DNA of 64,000 nt from Geomonas oryzisoli. GTDB taxonomy: Bacteria; Desulfobacterota; Desulfuromonadia; Geobacterales; Geobacteraceae. This document shows positions 8,548 through 15,947 of the stretch, piece after piece. Made by a program: the position numbers and the translations under genes. The first letter of the stretch is position 1. The number at the start of each line of letters is the position of its first letter. The notes under the pieces were generated by a model. The model had not been told where the DNA came from. It ran no database searches and worked only from the letters and a program-made list of their open reading frames with translations. Location of the stretch: positions 1,893,501 through 1,957,500 of the forward strand of contig NZ_CP076723.1 in NCBI RefSeq assembly GCF_018986915.1, in the 5' to 3' direction.

Positions 8548-9372
8548 ATGAAAAACCTTTTGATCCGCTACCGGCGTTTCCTGATGACCGCACTGATACT
8601 GCTGGCGGCCTTTCTGACCTACGCCCTGAACCTCAGAAACAGGGAGCACGCCAACCCCCTGGAGCGCACCGTGATGAGCATCACCGCGCCCGTGGCGGGC
8701 TCAGCTGCGAGCGTGAGCGGCTTTTTCAGCGACATCTGGAACAACTACATCGACCTGATCGACGTGCGGCGCGAGAACATCGAGCTCAGAAAGAGCGTGA
8801 AGCGCCTGAACGCGCGCATCATCGCGGACAACGAGGCGGTCGCCGCCAACATGCGGTTCAAGCAGCTGCTCGACCTCAAGGACAGCGTTGCCGTCCCCTC
8901 CCTGGCCGTCTCCGTGATTGGGGAGGACAGCTCGGCCTGGTTCAAGACGCTCGTGGTGGACCGCGGCAGCGCCGACGGGCTGCAGGAGGGGATGCCGGTG
9001 GTCGCCATCGGCGGCGTCGTAGGCCGGCTGGTGAAGGTGGCGCCGCACTCCTCCCGGGTGCTCTTGCTCACCGACCACGCCAGTGCCATCGCCGCCATAG
9101 TGCAGCGCTCCCGTGCCCGCGGCATAGTGCGCGGTGCCGGAGGCGGGCGCTGCTCCCTCGAATTCACCGTGAAGGATGAGGACGTCAAGGTCGGTGATTC
9201 CGTGATCAGCTCCGGCATCGGCGGGGTCTTCCCCAAGGGGCTCCCCATCGGGGAGGTCACCATGGTGAAAAAAGGGGAGTACGGCGTGTTCCAGACCATC
9301 GAGGTACGCCCGCTGGTCAACATCGGGAAGCTGGAAGAGGCGCTGGTACTGGTCAAGCAGCGCGATGAGTAG
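8548..9372 (+). CDS. mreC: Rod shape-determining protein MreC
   Basis: Bitopic inner-membrane component of the elongasome that links MreB and PBP2. There is one membrane helix near residues 10-28 (FLMTALILLAAFLTYAL), a coiled-coil stretch (DVRRENIELRKSVKRLNARI), then the periplasmic beta-barrel domains typical of MreC, with LVVDRGSADGLQEGMPVV and SGIGGVFPKGLPIG. The length is 274 aa from the ATG at 8548. A GTG at 8521 is possible in frame but lies inside the hairpin, so the ATG preceded by GAGG is preferred. It heads the mreC-mreD-mrdA-rodA operon; mreB is not in the window. Confidence 0.93.
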   Translation: MKNLLIRYRRFLMTALILLAAFLTYALNLRNREHANPLERTVMSITAPVAGSAASVSGFFSDIWNNYIDLIDVRRENIELRKSVKRLNARIIADNEAVAANMRFKQLLDLKDSVAVPSLAVSVIGEDSSAWFKTLVVDRGSADGLQEGMPVVAIGGVVGRLVKVAPHSSRVLLLTDHASAIAAIVQRSRARGIVRGAGGGRCSLEFTVKDEDVKVGDSVISSGIGGVFPKGLPIGEVTMVKKGEYGVFQTIEVRPLVNIGKLEEALVLVKQRDE

Positions 9373-9396
9373 AATCCTTCAACACGGGTCAGCCCA

Positions 9397-9879
9397 GTGA
9401 TCGCATATCTTAAAATAGCCGGCATCGTCATCGCCGCCCTCCTGCTCCAGATGACGCTCCTACCCAGGTACCTGCTGGACCCCTTCCAGCCCAACCTGAT
9501 CATCATCCTGGTGGTGTACCTGGGGCTCAAGCTGCCGCACCGTTTTGCCGGCGTCGCCGTCTTCGCCCTCGGCCTGCTCCAGGACAGTTTCAGCGGCATC
9601 TATCTCGGGCTGCACGCGTTTTCCTATCTCTGCATCTACACCCTTTTGTCCGAGCTCGCCGACCGGCTCTACACCGACAACCGTGCCCTGTTCGTACTGG
9701 TCGTTTTTGTCGCCACCATCATGAGTGCCCTCTTGAACCTTGTGCTGCTTCTGGTCTTCTCGGTCGGTAACGGCCTGTACGCCTCGCTTCTCCCTGCGCT
9801 GCTGCCGCAGGCGCTGATCAACGCACTGGTCGCCTCCCTGGTTTCCGGGGTGAGGCTCCCGGTCGAGGAGGCGCGATGA
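9397..9879 (+). CDS. mreD: Rod shape-determining protein MreD
   Basis: A 160-aa very hydrophobic protein with five or six predicted membrane segments, the size and topology of MreD. It shows the family pattern PNLIIILVVYLGL and GLLQDSFSGIYLGLHAFSYL. It begins with GTG at 9397, 24 nt after mreC, and overlaps the mrdA start by four bases (ATGA), typical of this conserved operon. MreD is thought to modulate the MreC-PBP2 interaction in the membrane. Confidence 0.9.
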   Translation: MIAYLKIAGIVIAALLLQMTLLPRYLLDPFQPNLIIILVVYLGLKLPHRFAGVAVFALGLLQDSFSGIYLGLHAFSYLCIYTLLSELADRLYTDNRALFVLVVFVATIMSALLNLVLLLVFSVGNGLYASLLPALLPQALINALVASLVSGVRLPVEEAR

Positions 9880-11783
9880 AGCCGCTCAACAACATCCTTC
9901 CCGAGGACGACGGGGGCGGCCGCCGCATCATCGGCCTGTCCCTGGGCGCCTGCGCCATGTTCTTCCTGCTCCTGTCCAGACTTTGGTACCTTCAGGTGAT
10001 CAGCGCCGAGGATCTGATCGACCAGTCCGAGAACAACCGGCTCCGCTTCGTCCCGGTGGCGGCCCCCCGCGGAGCCATCCTGGACCGCAACGGCAAGGTG
10101 CTGGTCTCCAACACCCCCTCGTTCTCGGTCGCCGTCATCCCGCAGGACGTCAAGAACAAGGAGCAGTTGATCGACAACCTGGCCCGCTACCTGAACCTCG
10201 ACCGCACCGAGATCGAGACCAAGTGGAACAAGGGGCAGGGGAGGGCGAAGTACTATCCCCTCGTGGTGGCTTCCGGGATCACCCGGGACCAGATGGAGTT
10301 CCTGGAGGAAAACCGTCTCGCCCTCTCCGGGGTCAACATCGAGATGAAGCCGATCCGGGCCTACACCAACGGTTCGCTCGCCTCGCACCTTCTGGGGTAC
10401 CTCGGCGAGGTTTCCGAGGACGAGTTGAACAGCGAGCGCTACCGCGAGTACAACGCCGGCGACTACATCGGCAAGAGCGGCATCGAGAGGGCCTGGGAAA
10501 ACTACCTGCACGGCACCGACGGCGGTCGCCAGATCGAGGTGGACGCGCGCGGCCGTTTCCTGCGCACCGTGGCTGAAACCGGTTCCAGCGTCGGCAACAC
10601 GGTCATGTTGACCATCGACCTCGACCTGCAGAAGGCCGCCGAGCAGGCGTTGGGAGACCAGGCCGGCGCCGCCGTGGCCATGGACGTCAACACCGGCGAG
10701 ATCCTCGCCTTCGTCTCCAGCCCCGATTTCGACCCGGCCAACTTCACCGGCCGCATGCCTCCCGAGGTCTGGAAGAAGTACCTCGAGGACGAGCGCCACC
10801 CCCTGGAGAACAAGGCGCTCAAGGGGATGTATCCTCCCGGATCCACCTTCAAGATCATCACCGCCATCGCCGGGCTGGAGGAGGGGCTGATCGACGAGCA
10901 CACCACCATCCAGTGCACGGGCTCCTACAAGTTCGGCAACGCGACCTTCCGCTGCTGGGACCACAAGGGGCATGGCACCGTGGACCTGAAGAAGTCGCTC
11001 CGGGAATCCTGCGACGTCTACTACTACAAGCTGGCCGAGCGTCTGGGCGTGGACCGCATCGCCAAGTACGCCAAGCGTTTCGGCCTCGGTGCGCCGCTGG
11101 GTATCGGTCTGGAGAACGAGAAGGGGGGGGTGATCCCCACCCAGGACTGGAAGCTCAAGCGCTTCGGCAAGAAATGGTACTCAGGCGAGACCCTTCCCGT
11201 CGGCATCGGCCAGGGGTACGTGCTCACCACCCCGGTGCAGCTTGCCTCCATGATCTCCACGGTAGCCAATGAAGGGACCATTCTGCGGCCGCATCTCGTC
11301 AAGCGCGTGGTCGATTCCGACGGCAAGGTGCTGCAGGACTTCGCGCCCCAGGTGCTGGGGAAGACCGGCCTTAAGCCCGCGACGTATCGCTTCGTCAAGG
11401 AAGGTCTGCTGGCGGTCGTCAACGAGGCGCACGGTACCGGCGGCAGTTCCAGGCTGTGGGAGGTCAAGGTGGCAGGCAAGACCGGCTCCTCGCAGGTCGT
11501 CAAACTGCGCGACAGCAAAGGGGGAGTGCCGTACCGCTTCCGCGACCACGCGCTCTTTGTCGCCTTCGCGCCGTTTGAGAAGCCGGAGATCGCCGTTGCC
11601 GTCATCGTCGAGCACGGCGAGCACGGCGGCTCGGCAGCGGCGCCGGTTGCCGGCAAGGTGTTGCGTGCCTACTTCGAGGGGAAGGGCGTCATCAAGAAGC
11701 CGGTGCCCAAGGCGGTCCCCAAGGAAGAAGAAGGTGGCGAAGGTGTCGCCGAGCCCGATACCGCCCCCCCGGCGCAGCAATAA
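9876..11783 (+). CDS. mrdA: Penicillin-binding protein 2 (peptidoglycan transpeptidase MrdA)
   Basis: Class B PBP that cross-links peptidoglycan during cell elongation. An N-terminal membrane anchor lies near residues 20-40, followed by the PBP dimerisation domain starting APRGAILDRNGKVL. The transpeptidase domain has the active-site S323-T-F-K within YPPGSTFKIITA, the SCD segment (RESCDVYYY) as the SxN-type motif, and K535-T-G in VAGKTGSSQ. The length of 635 aa is normal. The C-terminal 30 residues are a Lys/Glu/Pro-rich tail. The start overlaps mreD. It works with RodA, encoded next. Confidence 0.96.
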   Translation: MKPLNNILPEDDGGGRRIIGLSLGACAMFFLLLSRLWYLQVISAEDLIDQSENNRLRFVPVAAPRGAILDRNGKVLVSNTPSFSVAVIPQDVKNKEQLIDNLARYLNLDRTEIETKWNKGQGRAKYYPLVVASGITRDQMEFLEENRLALSGVNIEMKPIRAYTNGSLASHLLGYLGEVSEDELNSERYREYNAGDYIGKSGIERAWENYLHGTDGGRQIEVDARGRFLRTVAETGSSVGNTVMLTIDLDLQKAAEQALGDQAGAAVAMDVNTGEILAFVSSPDFDPANFTGRMPPEVWKKYLEDERHPLENKALKGMYPPGSTFKIITAIAGLEEGLIDEHTTIQCTGSYKFGNATFRCWDHKGHGTVDLKKSLRESCDVYYYKLAERLGVDRIAKYAKRFGLGAPLGIGLENEKGGVIPTQDWKLKRFGKKWYSGETLPVGIGQGYVLTTPVQLASMISTVANEGTILRPHLVKRVVDSDGKVLQDFAPQVLGKTGLKPATYRFVKEGLLAVVNEAHGTGGSSRLWEVKVAGKTGSSQVVKLRDSKGGVPYRFRDHALFVAFAPFEKPEIAVAVIVEHGEHGGSAAAPVAGKVLRAYFEGKGVIKKPVPKAVPKEEEGGEGVAEPDTAPPAQQ

Positions 11784-11854
11784 CGCGACTCGTTGTCCCT
11801 AATTCCAGGGCGCAAGGGCGTGGCGGCATTGAAAAATGAGAGGATGCCTCACGT

Positions 11855-11948
11855 TCCCCCCTTGTCAAAGGGGCGGCAGGGGGGATTTAGCCCCTCAGCA
11901 ACCGACAGCAAAATCCCCCTAAATCCCCCTTTATCAAGGGGGACTTTT
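11855..11948 (+). repeat. Inverted-repeat element of the CCCCCTTTATCAAGGGGG type
   Basis: Two palindromic halves (ccttgtcaaagg near the left end and tttatcaaggggg near the right) flank a centre with AAATCCCCCTAAATCCCCC. A very similar element is at 53484-53580. Such elements are frequent in deltaproteobacterial intergenic DNA and resemble small non-autonomous mobile or REP-like units. It lies between mrdA and rodA within the operon. Confidence 0.75.
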
Positions 11949-12004
11949 AGACCATCCCCGCCGCGGCCGCAGTGAACGCCGCGGGTACCATAAACGAGGA
12001 AGAG

Positions 12005-13105
12005 ATGTTCGACAGACGGCTATTCACCAACTTCGACTGGACCCTGCTGGGAGTGGTGCTGCTCATCACCGCCTTCGGGGTGATCAACATATACAGCGCC
12101 TCGTCCTCGTACCGCGAGATCGGCACCCCGTACTACCTGAAGCAGCTCTACTGGATTGTGGCGGGCCTGGGGCTGTGTCTCACCGTCTGCAGCCTCGACT
12201 ATCATATGCTGGAGGACTTCGCCTACTGGCTTTACGGCGCGGTGCTGATCCTGCTCGTGCTGGTGCTGGTGGCGGGGAAGACCACCATGGGGGCCACCCG
12301 CTGGATCAGCCTCGGGTTCTTCAACATGCAGCCCTCGGAGCCGATGAAGATCGTCATCATCATGACCTTTGCCCGGTTCTTCAGCCGCTACCCGGTCTTC
12401 AAGGGGCTTACCCTCAAGGAACTGGTGCGGCCGCTTCTGCTGCTGGGAATCCCCGCCGTGCTGATCATGAAGCAGCCCGACCTCGGTACCGCCATCCTGG
12501 TATCCCTCATCGCCGGCTCCATGCTCCTCTTCGTAGGGGTGCGCTGGTCGGCCCTCGCGACCATCTTCGCAGCCGCGGTCCCAACCGTGGTGATCGCCTG
12601 GCAGTTCCTGCTCCACGACTACCAGAAAAAGCGCATCTACAACTTCCTGAACCCCGACCTCGACCCGCTGGGGAGCGGCTACCATATCATCCAGAGCAAG
12701 ATCGCGGTCGGCTCCGGCGCGACCTTCGGCAAGGGGTTCATGCAGGGGACCCAGTCCCAGCTCCGCTTTCTGCCCGAACAGCACACCGACTTCGCCTTCT
12801 CCGTTTTCGCCGAGGAATGGGGCTTTTTAGGGTGCCTGCTCATACTCACCCTCTACCTGTTCCTGATCCTGTGGGGGCTCGGCATCGCCAAGAAATGCAA
12901 CGACCGTTTCGGCTCGCTGCTCGCCGTCGGGGTCACCGCTATGCTCTTCTGGCACATCGCCATCAACATGGGGATGGTGATCGGCCTGATGCCGGTGGTC
13001 GGGGTGCCGCTCCCCTTCTTCTCCTACGGGGGCACCTCGATGGTCACCTCGATGGTCGGCGTCGGCATCCTGCTCAACATCAGCATGCGTCGCTTCATGT
13101 TTTAA
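12005..13105 (+). CDS. rodA: Rod shape-determining protein RodA (SEDS glycosyltransferase)
   Basis: Polytopic SEDS-family peptidoglycan polymerase that partners PBP2. About ten hydrophobic helices are visible. Family landmarks are NIYSASSS near the start, the GATRWISLG segment, the QPDLGTA motif with its essential Asp, the conserved GSGATFGKGFMQGTQSQLRFLPEQHTDF region split between loops, and the C-terminal GVPLPFFSYGGTS. The length is 366 aa from the ATG at 12005, preceded by GAGGAAGAG. A GTG at 11972 would add 11 residues and is less likely. It is separated from mrdA by the repeat element but on the same strand. Confidence 0.95.
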   Translation: MFDRRLFTNFDWTLLGVVLLITAFGVINIYSASSSYREIGTPYYLKQLYWIVAGLGLCLTVCSLDYHMLEDFAYWLYGAVLILLVLVLVAGKTTMGATRWISLGFFNMQPSEPMKIVIIMTFARFFSRYPVFKGLTLKELVRPLLLLGIPAVLIMKQPDLGTAILVSLIAGSMLLFVGVRWSALATIFAAAVPTVVIAWQFLLHDYQKKRIYNFLNPDLDPLGSGYHIIQSKIAVGSGATFGKGFMQGTQSQLRFLPEQHTDFAFSVFAEEWGFLGCLLILTLYLFLILWGLGIAKKCNDRFGSLLAVGVTAMLFWHIAINMGMVIGLMPVVGVPLPFFSYGGTSMVTSMVGVGILLNISMRRFMF

Positions 13106-13142
13106 CCACCGCCGGGACCGCCCGGCCCGTAGGAGCGCAGCA

Positions 13143-14285
13143 ATGCACATAGCCCTCGTCGAGCCCTATTGCACCGGCTCGCACGCCGCCTGGGCCAACG
13201 AGTACGCCGCCCATTCCGGCCACGACGCCGAACTGTTCACCCTGGCCGGGCGCAACTGGAAATGGCGCATGCACGGCGGCGCGGTCACCCTCGCCGGCCG
13301 CTTCCTCGCCGGGGGGAAACGGCCCGACCTCATCCTCGCCACGGATATGCTCGACCTGACCACCTTCCTGGCCTTGACCAGGCCGCTCAGCGACCGCTGC
13401 CCGAGCGCCATCTACTTCCACGAAAACCAGCTCACCTATCCCTGGTCCCCCGGCGATCCCGATCTCGGACAGCAGCGCGACCTGCACTACGCCTTCATCA
13501 ACTACGTGAGCGCGCTGGCCGCCGACGCGGTACTCTTCAACTCCCGTTACCACATGGATTCCTTCCTGGGCGAACTCCCCGATTTCCTGAAGCGCTTCCC
13601 CGATGCCGTCGACCTCTGCAGCGTCGACGCGATCGCGCGCAAAAGCCGGGTGCTTCCCCTGGGGCTGGACCTGCGCAAACTGGAGCGCTTTCGCCCGCAG
13701 GACGCGAGCGCCTCCGAGATACCGCTGTTACTGTGGAACCACCGCTGGGAATACGACAAGGCGCCGGAGGCATTCTTCGAGGCGCTGTACCGTCTGGCCG
13801 ATGACGGGATCGATTTCCGGGTGGCGGTGCTGGGCGAGTCGTTCGGGCGGGCGCCGGAGGTCTTCAAGCAGGCGCGGGAGCGGCTCGGCGCGCGTGTGGT
13901 GGAGTGGGGCTATCGGAAGAGCTTCGGGGAGTACGCACAGTGGCTGTGGCGTGCGGACATTCTGCCGGTGACGTCGCGACAGGAGTTCTTCGGTGCCAGC
14001 GTCGTGCAGGCCCTGTACTGCGGCTGCCACGCGTTGCTCCCGGACCGGCTCGCCTATCCGGAGCACGTGCCGCACGGCAGTGTCGAGTCCGTCTTGTACA
14101 GCGACGATGAGTCGCTGGTGGACCGGTTGCGTGACCTGCTGACCGGGAAGGGGGAGACGCGTGCGTCCCTCGCGGAAAGCGTGGCGCGCTACGACTGGGA
14201 GCGCATGGCTTCGGTCTATGACGAATTCTTTACAGGTCTGGTCGATGGTGGAGGGGGAGTGGTACCGGAGATCGCTCTCGGCTAG
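13143..14285 (+). CDS. QTMAN-like glycosyltransferase (tRNA-queuosine mannosyltransferase family, DUF3524)
   Basis: A 380-aa GT-B glycosyltransferase that resembles the eukaryotic GTDC1/QTMAN protein, which adds mannose to queuosine in cytosolic tRNA-Asp. The similarity is recalled from the family rather than searched. The N-terminal half begins ALVEPYCTGSHAAW, with FTLAGRNWKWRMHGG and the signature YFHENQLTYP at 91-100, then AADAVLFNSRYHMDSFL. The C-terminal half is a Rossmann-type GT1 donor domain with LLWNHRWEYDKAPE and VVEWGYRKSFGEYA, followed by SRQEFFGASVVQALYCGC, the usual sugar-nucleotide loop. The queuosine genes queA and tgt lie 23 kb away on the same strand. The start follows TAGGAGCGCAG. 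The tRNA role in bacteria is an inference. Confidence 0.8.
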   Translation: MHIALVEPYCTGSHAAWANEYAAHSGHDAELFTLAGRNWKWRMHGGAVTLAGRFLAGGKRPDLILATDMLDLTTFLALTRPLSDRCPSAIYFHENQLTYPWSPGDPDLGQQRDLHYAFINYVSALAADAVLFNSRYHMDSFLGELPDFLKRFPDAVDLCSVDAIARKSRVLPLGLDLRKLERFRPQDASASEIPLLLWNHRWEYDKAPEAFFEALYRLADDGIDFRVAVLGESFGRAPEVFKQARERLGARVVEWGYRKSFGEYAQWLWRADILPVTSRQEFFGASVVQALYCGCHALLPDRLAYPEHVPHGSVESVLYSDDESLVDRLRDLLTGKGETRASLAESVARYDWERMASVYDEFFTGLVDGGGGVVPEIALG

Positions 14286-14304
14286 GGGGATGACACGGCG
14301 GAGG

Positions 14305-14325
14305 GGGGGCGCCTGCGGCGCCCCC
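14305..14325. terminator. Perfect GC-rich hairpin between convergent genes
   Basis: GGGGGCGCC and GGCGCCCCC form a 9-bp perfect stem around TGC. It lies between the convergent QTMAN-like gene and the small zinc-ribbon gene. No strong T-run follows on either strand, so termination efficiency is uncertain. Confidence 0.55.
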
Positions 14326-14333
14326 ATTCCCGT

Positions 14334-14486
14334 TTAGGCGGCTTGCTTGTTCACGGTGATGATCTGGGATGCTTTTTCGAGCCAGACGGTACCGCAGGAG
14401 GTGCATTCGAGAAGGTCTTTCGCATAACCGTCGGAATGCATGTCGATCTCGATTCCTACTTTGTTGTCACAGTGGGGGCATTTCAT
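14334..14486 (-). CDS. Small zinc-ribbon protein, 50 aa
   Basis: A 50-residue protein with two CxxC pairs: MKCPHC at the N-terminus and CTSC at residues 28-31, spaced as in a zinc ribbon. The middle is acidic and the C-terminus is a beta-rich segment ending VNKQAA. The ATG at 14486 has AGGGAGAAA upstream. A good promoter (TTGACC, 16 bp, TATATT) sits about 40 bases further up, so it is a real, independently expressed gene. It is too short for standard gene finders. Its function is unknown; stand-alone ribbons of this size often bind nucleic acid or act as protein adaptors. Confidence 0.75.
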   Translation of the reverse strand: MKCPHCDNKVGIEIDMHSDGYAKDLLECTSCGTVWLEKASQIITVNKQAA

Positions 14487-14523
14487 GTTTGTTTCTCCCT
14501 AAGGCGGAATGTTTGATTTTGAC

Positions 14524-14551
14524 AATATATAGAACGAATCGTGTTGGTCAA
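14524..14551 (-). promoter_or_regulatory. Sigma-70-type promoter of the small zinc-ribbon gene
   Basis: Minus strand: -35 TTGACC (14551-14546), 16-bp spacer, -10 TATATT (14529-14524). It would start transcription near 14517, leaving a leader of about 30 nt that contains the ribosome-binding site. Confidence 0.6.
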
Positions 14552-14878
14552 GAGCTATTTTTCGTAAAAAGTCACCTAAAACAGTAGTTTAGCTTTTGTG
14601 CCACCGTTCTTCCCTGAGCCTTCATTTTAAAACATTTCATTTTTTCACGTCAACTTCCTCTCCATTCTTCGCTGTAAACTCCCGGTATCACGCTCTATTT
14701 CTCATTATCAAACAAGGGTATGGCTTTGTATCGCCTCAACGTTGACCTTTGCGTAAAAAGACGGGTGCCCTGAAAAAAATATTTAGCTCCCAATTCGTCG
14801 AACGACGGTTTGCAAGAATGTATACGGTATTGTGCTGTTGTCCTGCATCTTCCTTAATTTCCGCTGGAATTTTTTGAT
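14552..14878. other. AT-rich intergenic stretch
   Basis: About 330 bases of unusually AT-rich DNA between the divergent zinc-ribbon and amrS genes. It has short T- and A-tracts but no convincing open frame with a ribosome-binding site, and I recognise no RNA family. The base composition differs from the GC-rich surroundings. Confidence 0.5.
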
Positions 14879-14897
14879 CGCAAATGCTATATTTGCG
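14879..14897. promoter_or_regulatory. Dyad CGCAAAT-N5-ATTTGCG before amrS
   Basis: A perfect 7-bp inverted repeat with a 5-bp spacer, 28 bases before the amrS ribosome-binding site. The right half overlaps a -10-like TATATT (14888-14893), the position expected for a repressor operator. The matching -35 is weak. The binding protein is unknown. Confidence 0.45.
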
Positions 14898-14933
14898 CTC
14901 GCTAATTTCTCGATCGGTGCACTCGGAGGTGAC

Positions 14934-15947
14934 ATGAAAGAAGCCATGTTCTACCAAAGGATGGACGGGGAGCGCGTTCGTTGCGGACTATGTCGCTTCG
15001 GTTGCCTGATCGCTTCCGGCCAGCGCGGTCGCTGCAGAGTTCGTGAGAACCGTGGCGGCGTGCTGTACACCCTGGTCTACGGCAACCTGGTCGCCGAGCA
15101 CGTGGATCCCATTGAGAAGAAACCGCTCTTTCACCTGCTGCCGGGAAGCCGGTCCTATTCGGTAGCGACCGTGGGGTGCAATTTCAGGTGCCTGCACTGC
15201 CAGAATTACACCATCGCCCAGCCTGACGAGGAAAATGTCGAGCGATCCGGCAGCTTCGTGGAACCGCGCACCGTGGTGGAGCGAGCCCTCGCGACCGGGT
15301 GCCGATCCATCGCCTACACCTATACCGAGCCCACCATCTTCTTCGAATACGCATACGAGACGGCGCAACTGGCCAAGGCTGCCGGGCTGAAAAACATCTT
15401 CGTCACCAACGGCTATATCACCAGCGAGGCCCTGGCCGCCATAGCGCCCTATCTTGACGCTGCCAATATCGACCTCAAAGGGTTCACCGATTCCTTCTAC
15501 CGTGAAGTGGTGGGCGCCGCACTCGGCGAGGTGCTGGATTGCATACGGGACTACAAGCGGCAGGGTATATGGGTGGAGCTGACGACGCTGGTGATACCTA
15601 ACCGCAACGATTCCGAAGCGGAACTGCGCGACCTCGCCCGATTCATCGCCGACGAGGTGGGAGTGGAAACCCCGTGGCACGTGACCCAGTTCTACCCGAC
15701 CCACCGCCTGACCGACCAGCCGCGCACCCCGGTGGCAACTCTCAGGAACGCCAGGCGCATCGGCCAGGAAGCGGGGCTGCGCTACGTGTACGAAGGGAAT
15801 GTGCCGGGGGAGGGGGGTGAAAACAGCTATTGCTCTTTCTGCGGCGCCCTGCTAATTAAGAGGCTCGGCTACCTGGTCGAAAAGAATCTTCTCTGCAATG
15901 GAAACTGTCCCGGCTGCGGGGCGGTCATCGAGGGTGTATGGACGTAG
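14934..15947 (+). CDS. amrS: AmmeMemoRadiSam system radical SAM enzyme AmrS
   Basis: Radical SAM protein of the AmrS (PflA-like) group. The [4Fe-4S] motif C82-x3-C86-x2-C89 lies in TVGCNFRCLHCQN. An N-terminal Cys cluster (C17, C20, C24) and C-terminal CSFC and CNGNCPGC pairs are typical extras of AmrS. The length is 337 aa from the ATG at 14934, which has GGAGGT just upstream; the frame is open earlier from 14832 but without a ribosome-binding site. The usual partners (Memo-like and AMMECR1-like proteins) are not nearby. The system's chemistry is not well established. The last ten bases overlap the following histidine kinase start. Confidence 0.88.
   Translation: MKEAMFYQRMDGERVRCGLCRFGCLIASGQRGRCRVRENRGGVLYTLVYGNLVAEHVDPIEKKPLFHLLPGSRSYSVATVGCNFRCLHCQNYTIAQPDEENVERSGSFVEPRTVVERALATGCRSIAYTYTEPTIFFEYAYETAQLAKAAGLKNIFVTNGYITSEALAAIAPYLDAANIDLKGFTDSFYREVVGAALGEVLDCIRDYKRQGIWVELTTLVIPNRNDSEAELRDLARFIADEVGVETPWHVTQFYPTHRLTDQPRTPVATLRNARRIGQEAGLRYVYEGNVPGEGGENSYCSFCGALLIKRLGYLVEKNLLCNGNCPGCGAVIEGVWT

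Noticed and set aside
11793-11975. 60-codon open frame between mrdA and rodA
   Set aside because: It reads through the inverted-repeat element; the Pro/Ser-rich NPPLS-type peptide is a typical artefact of this repeat.
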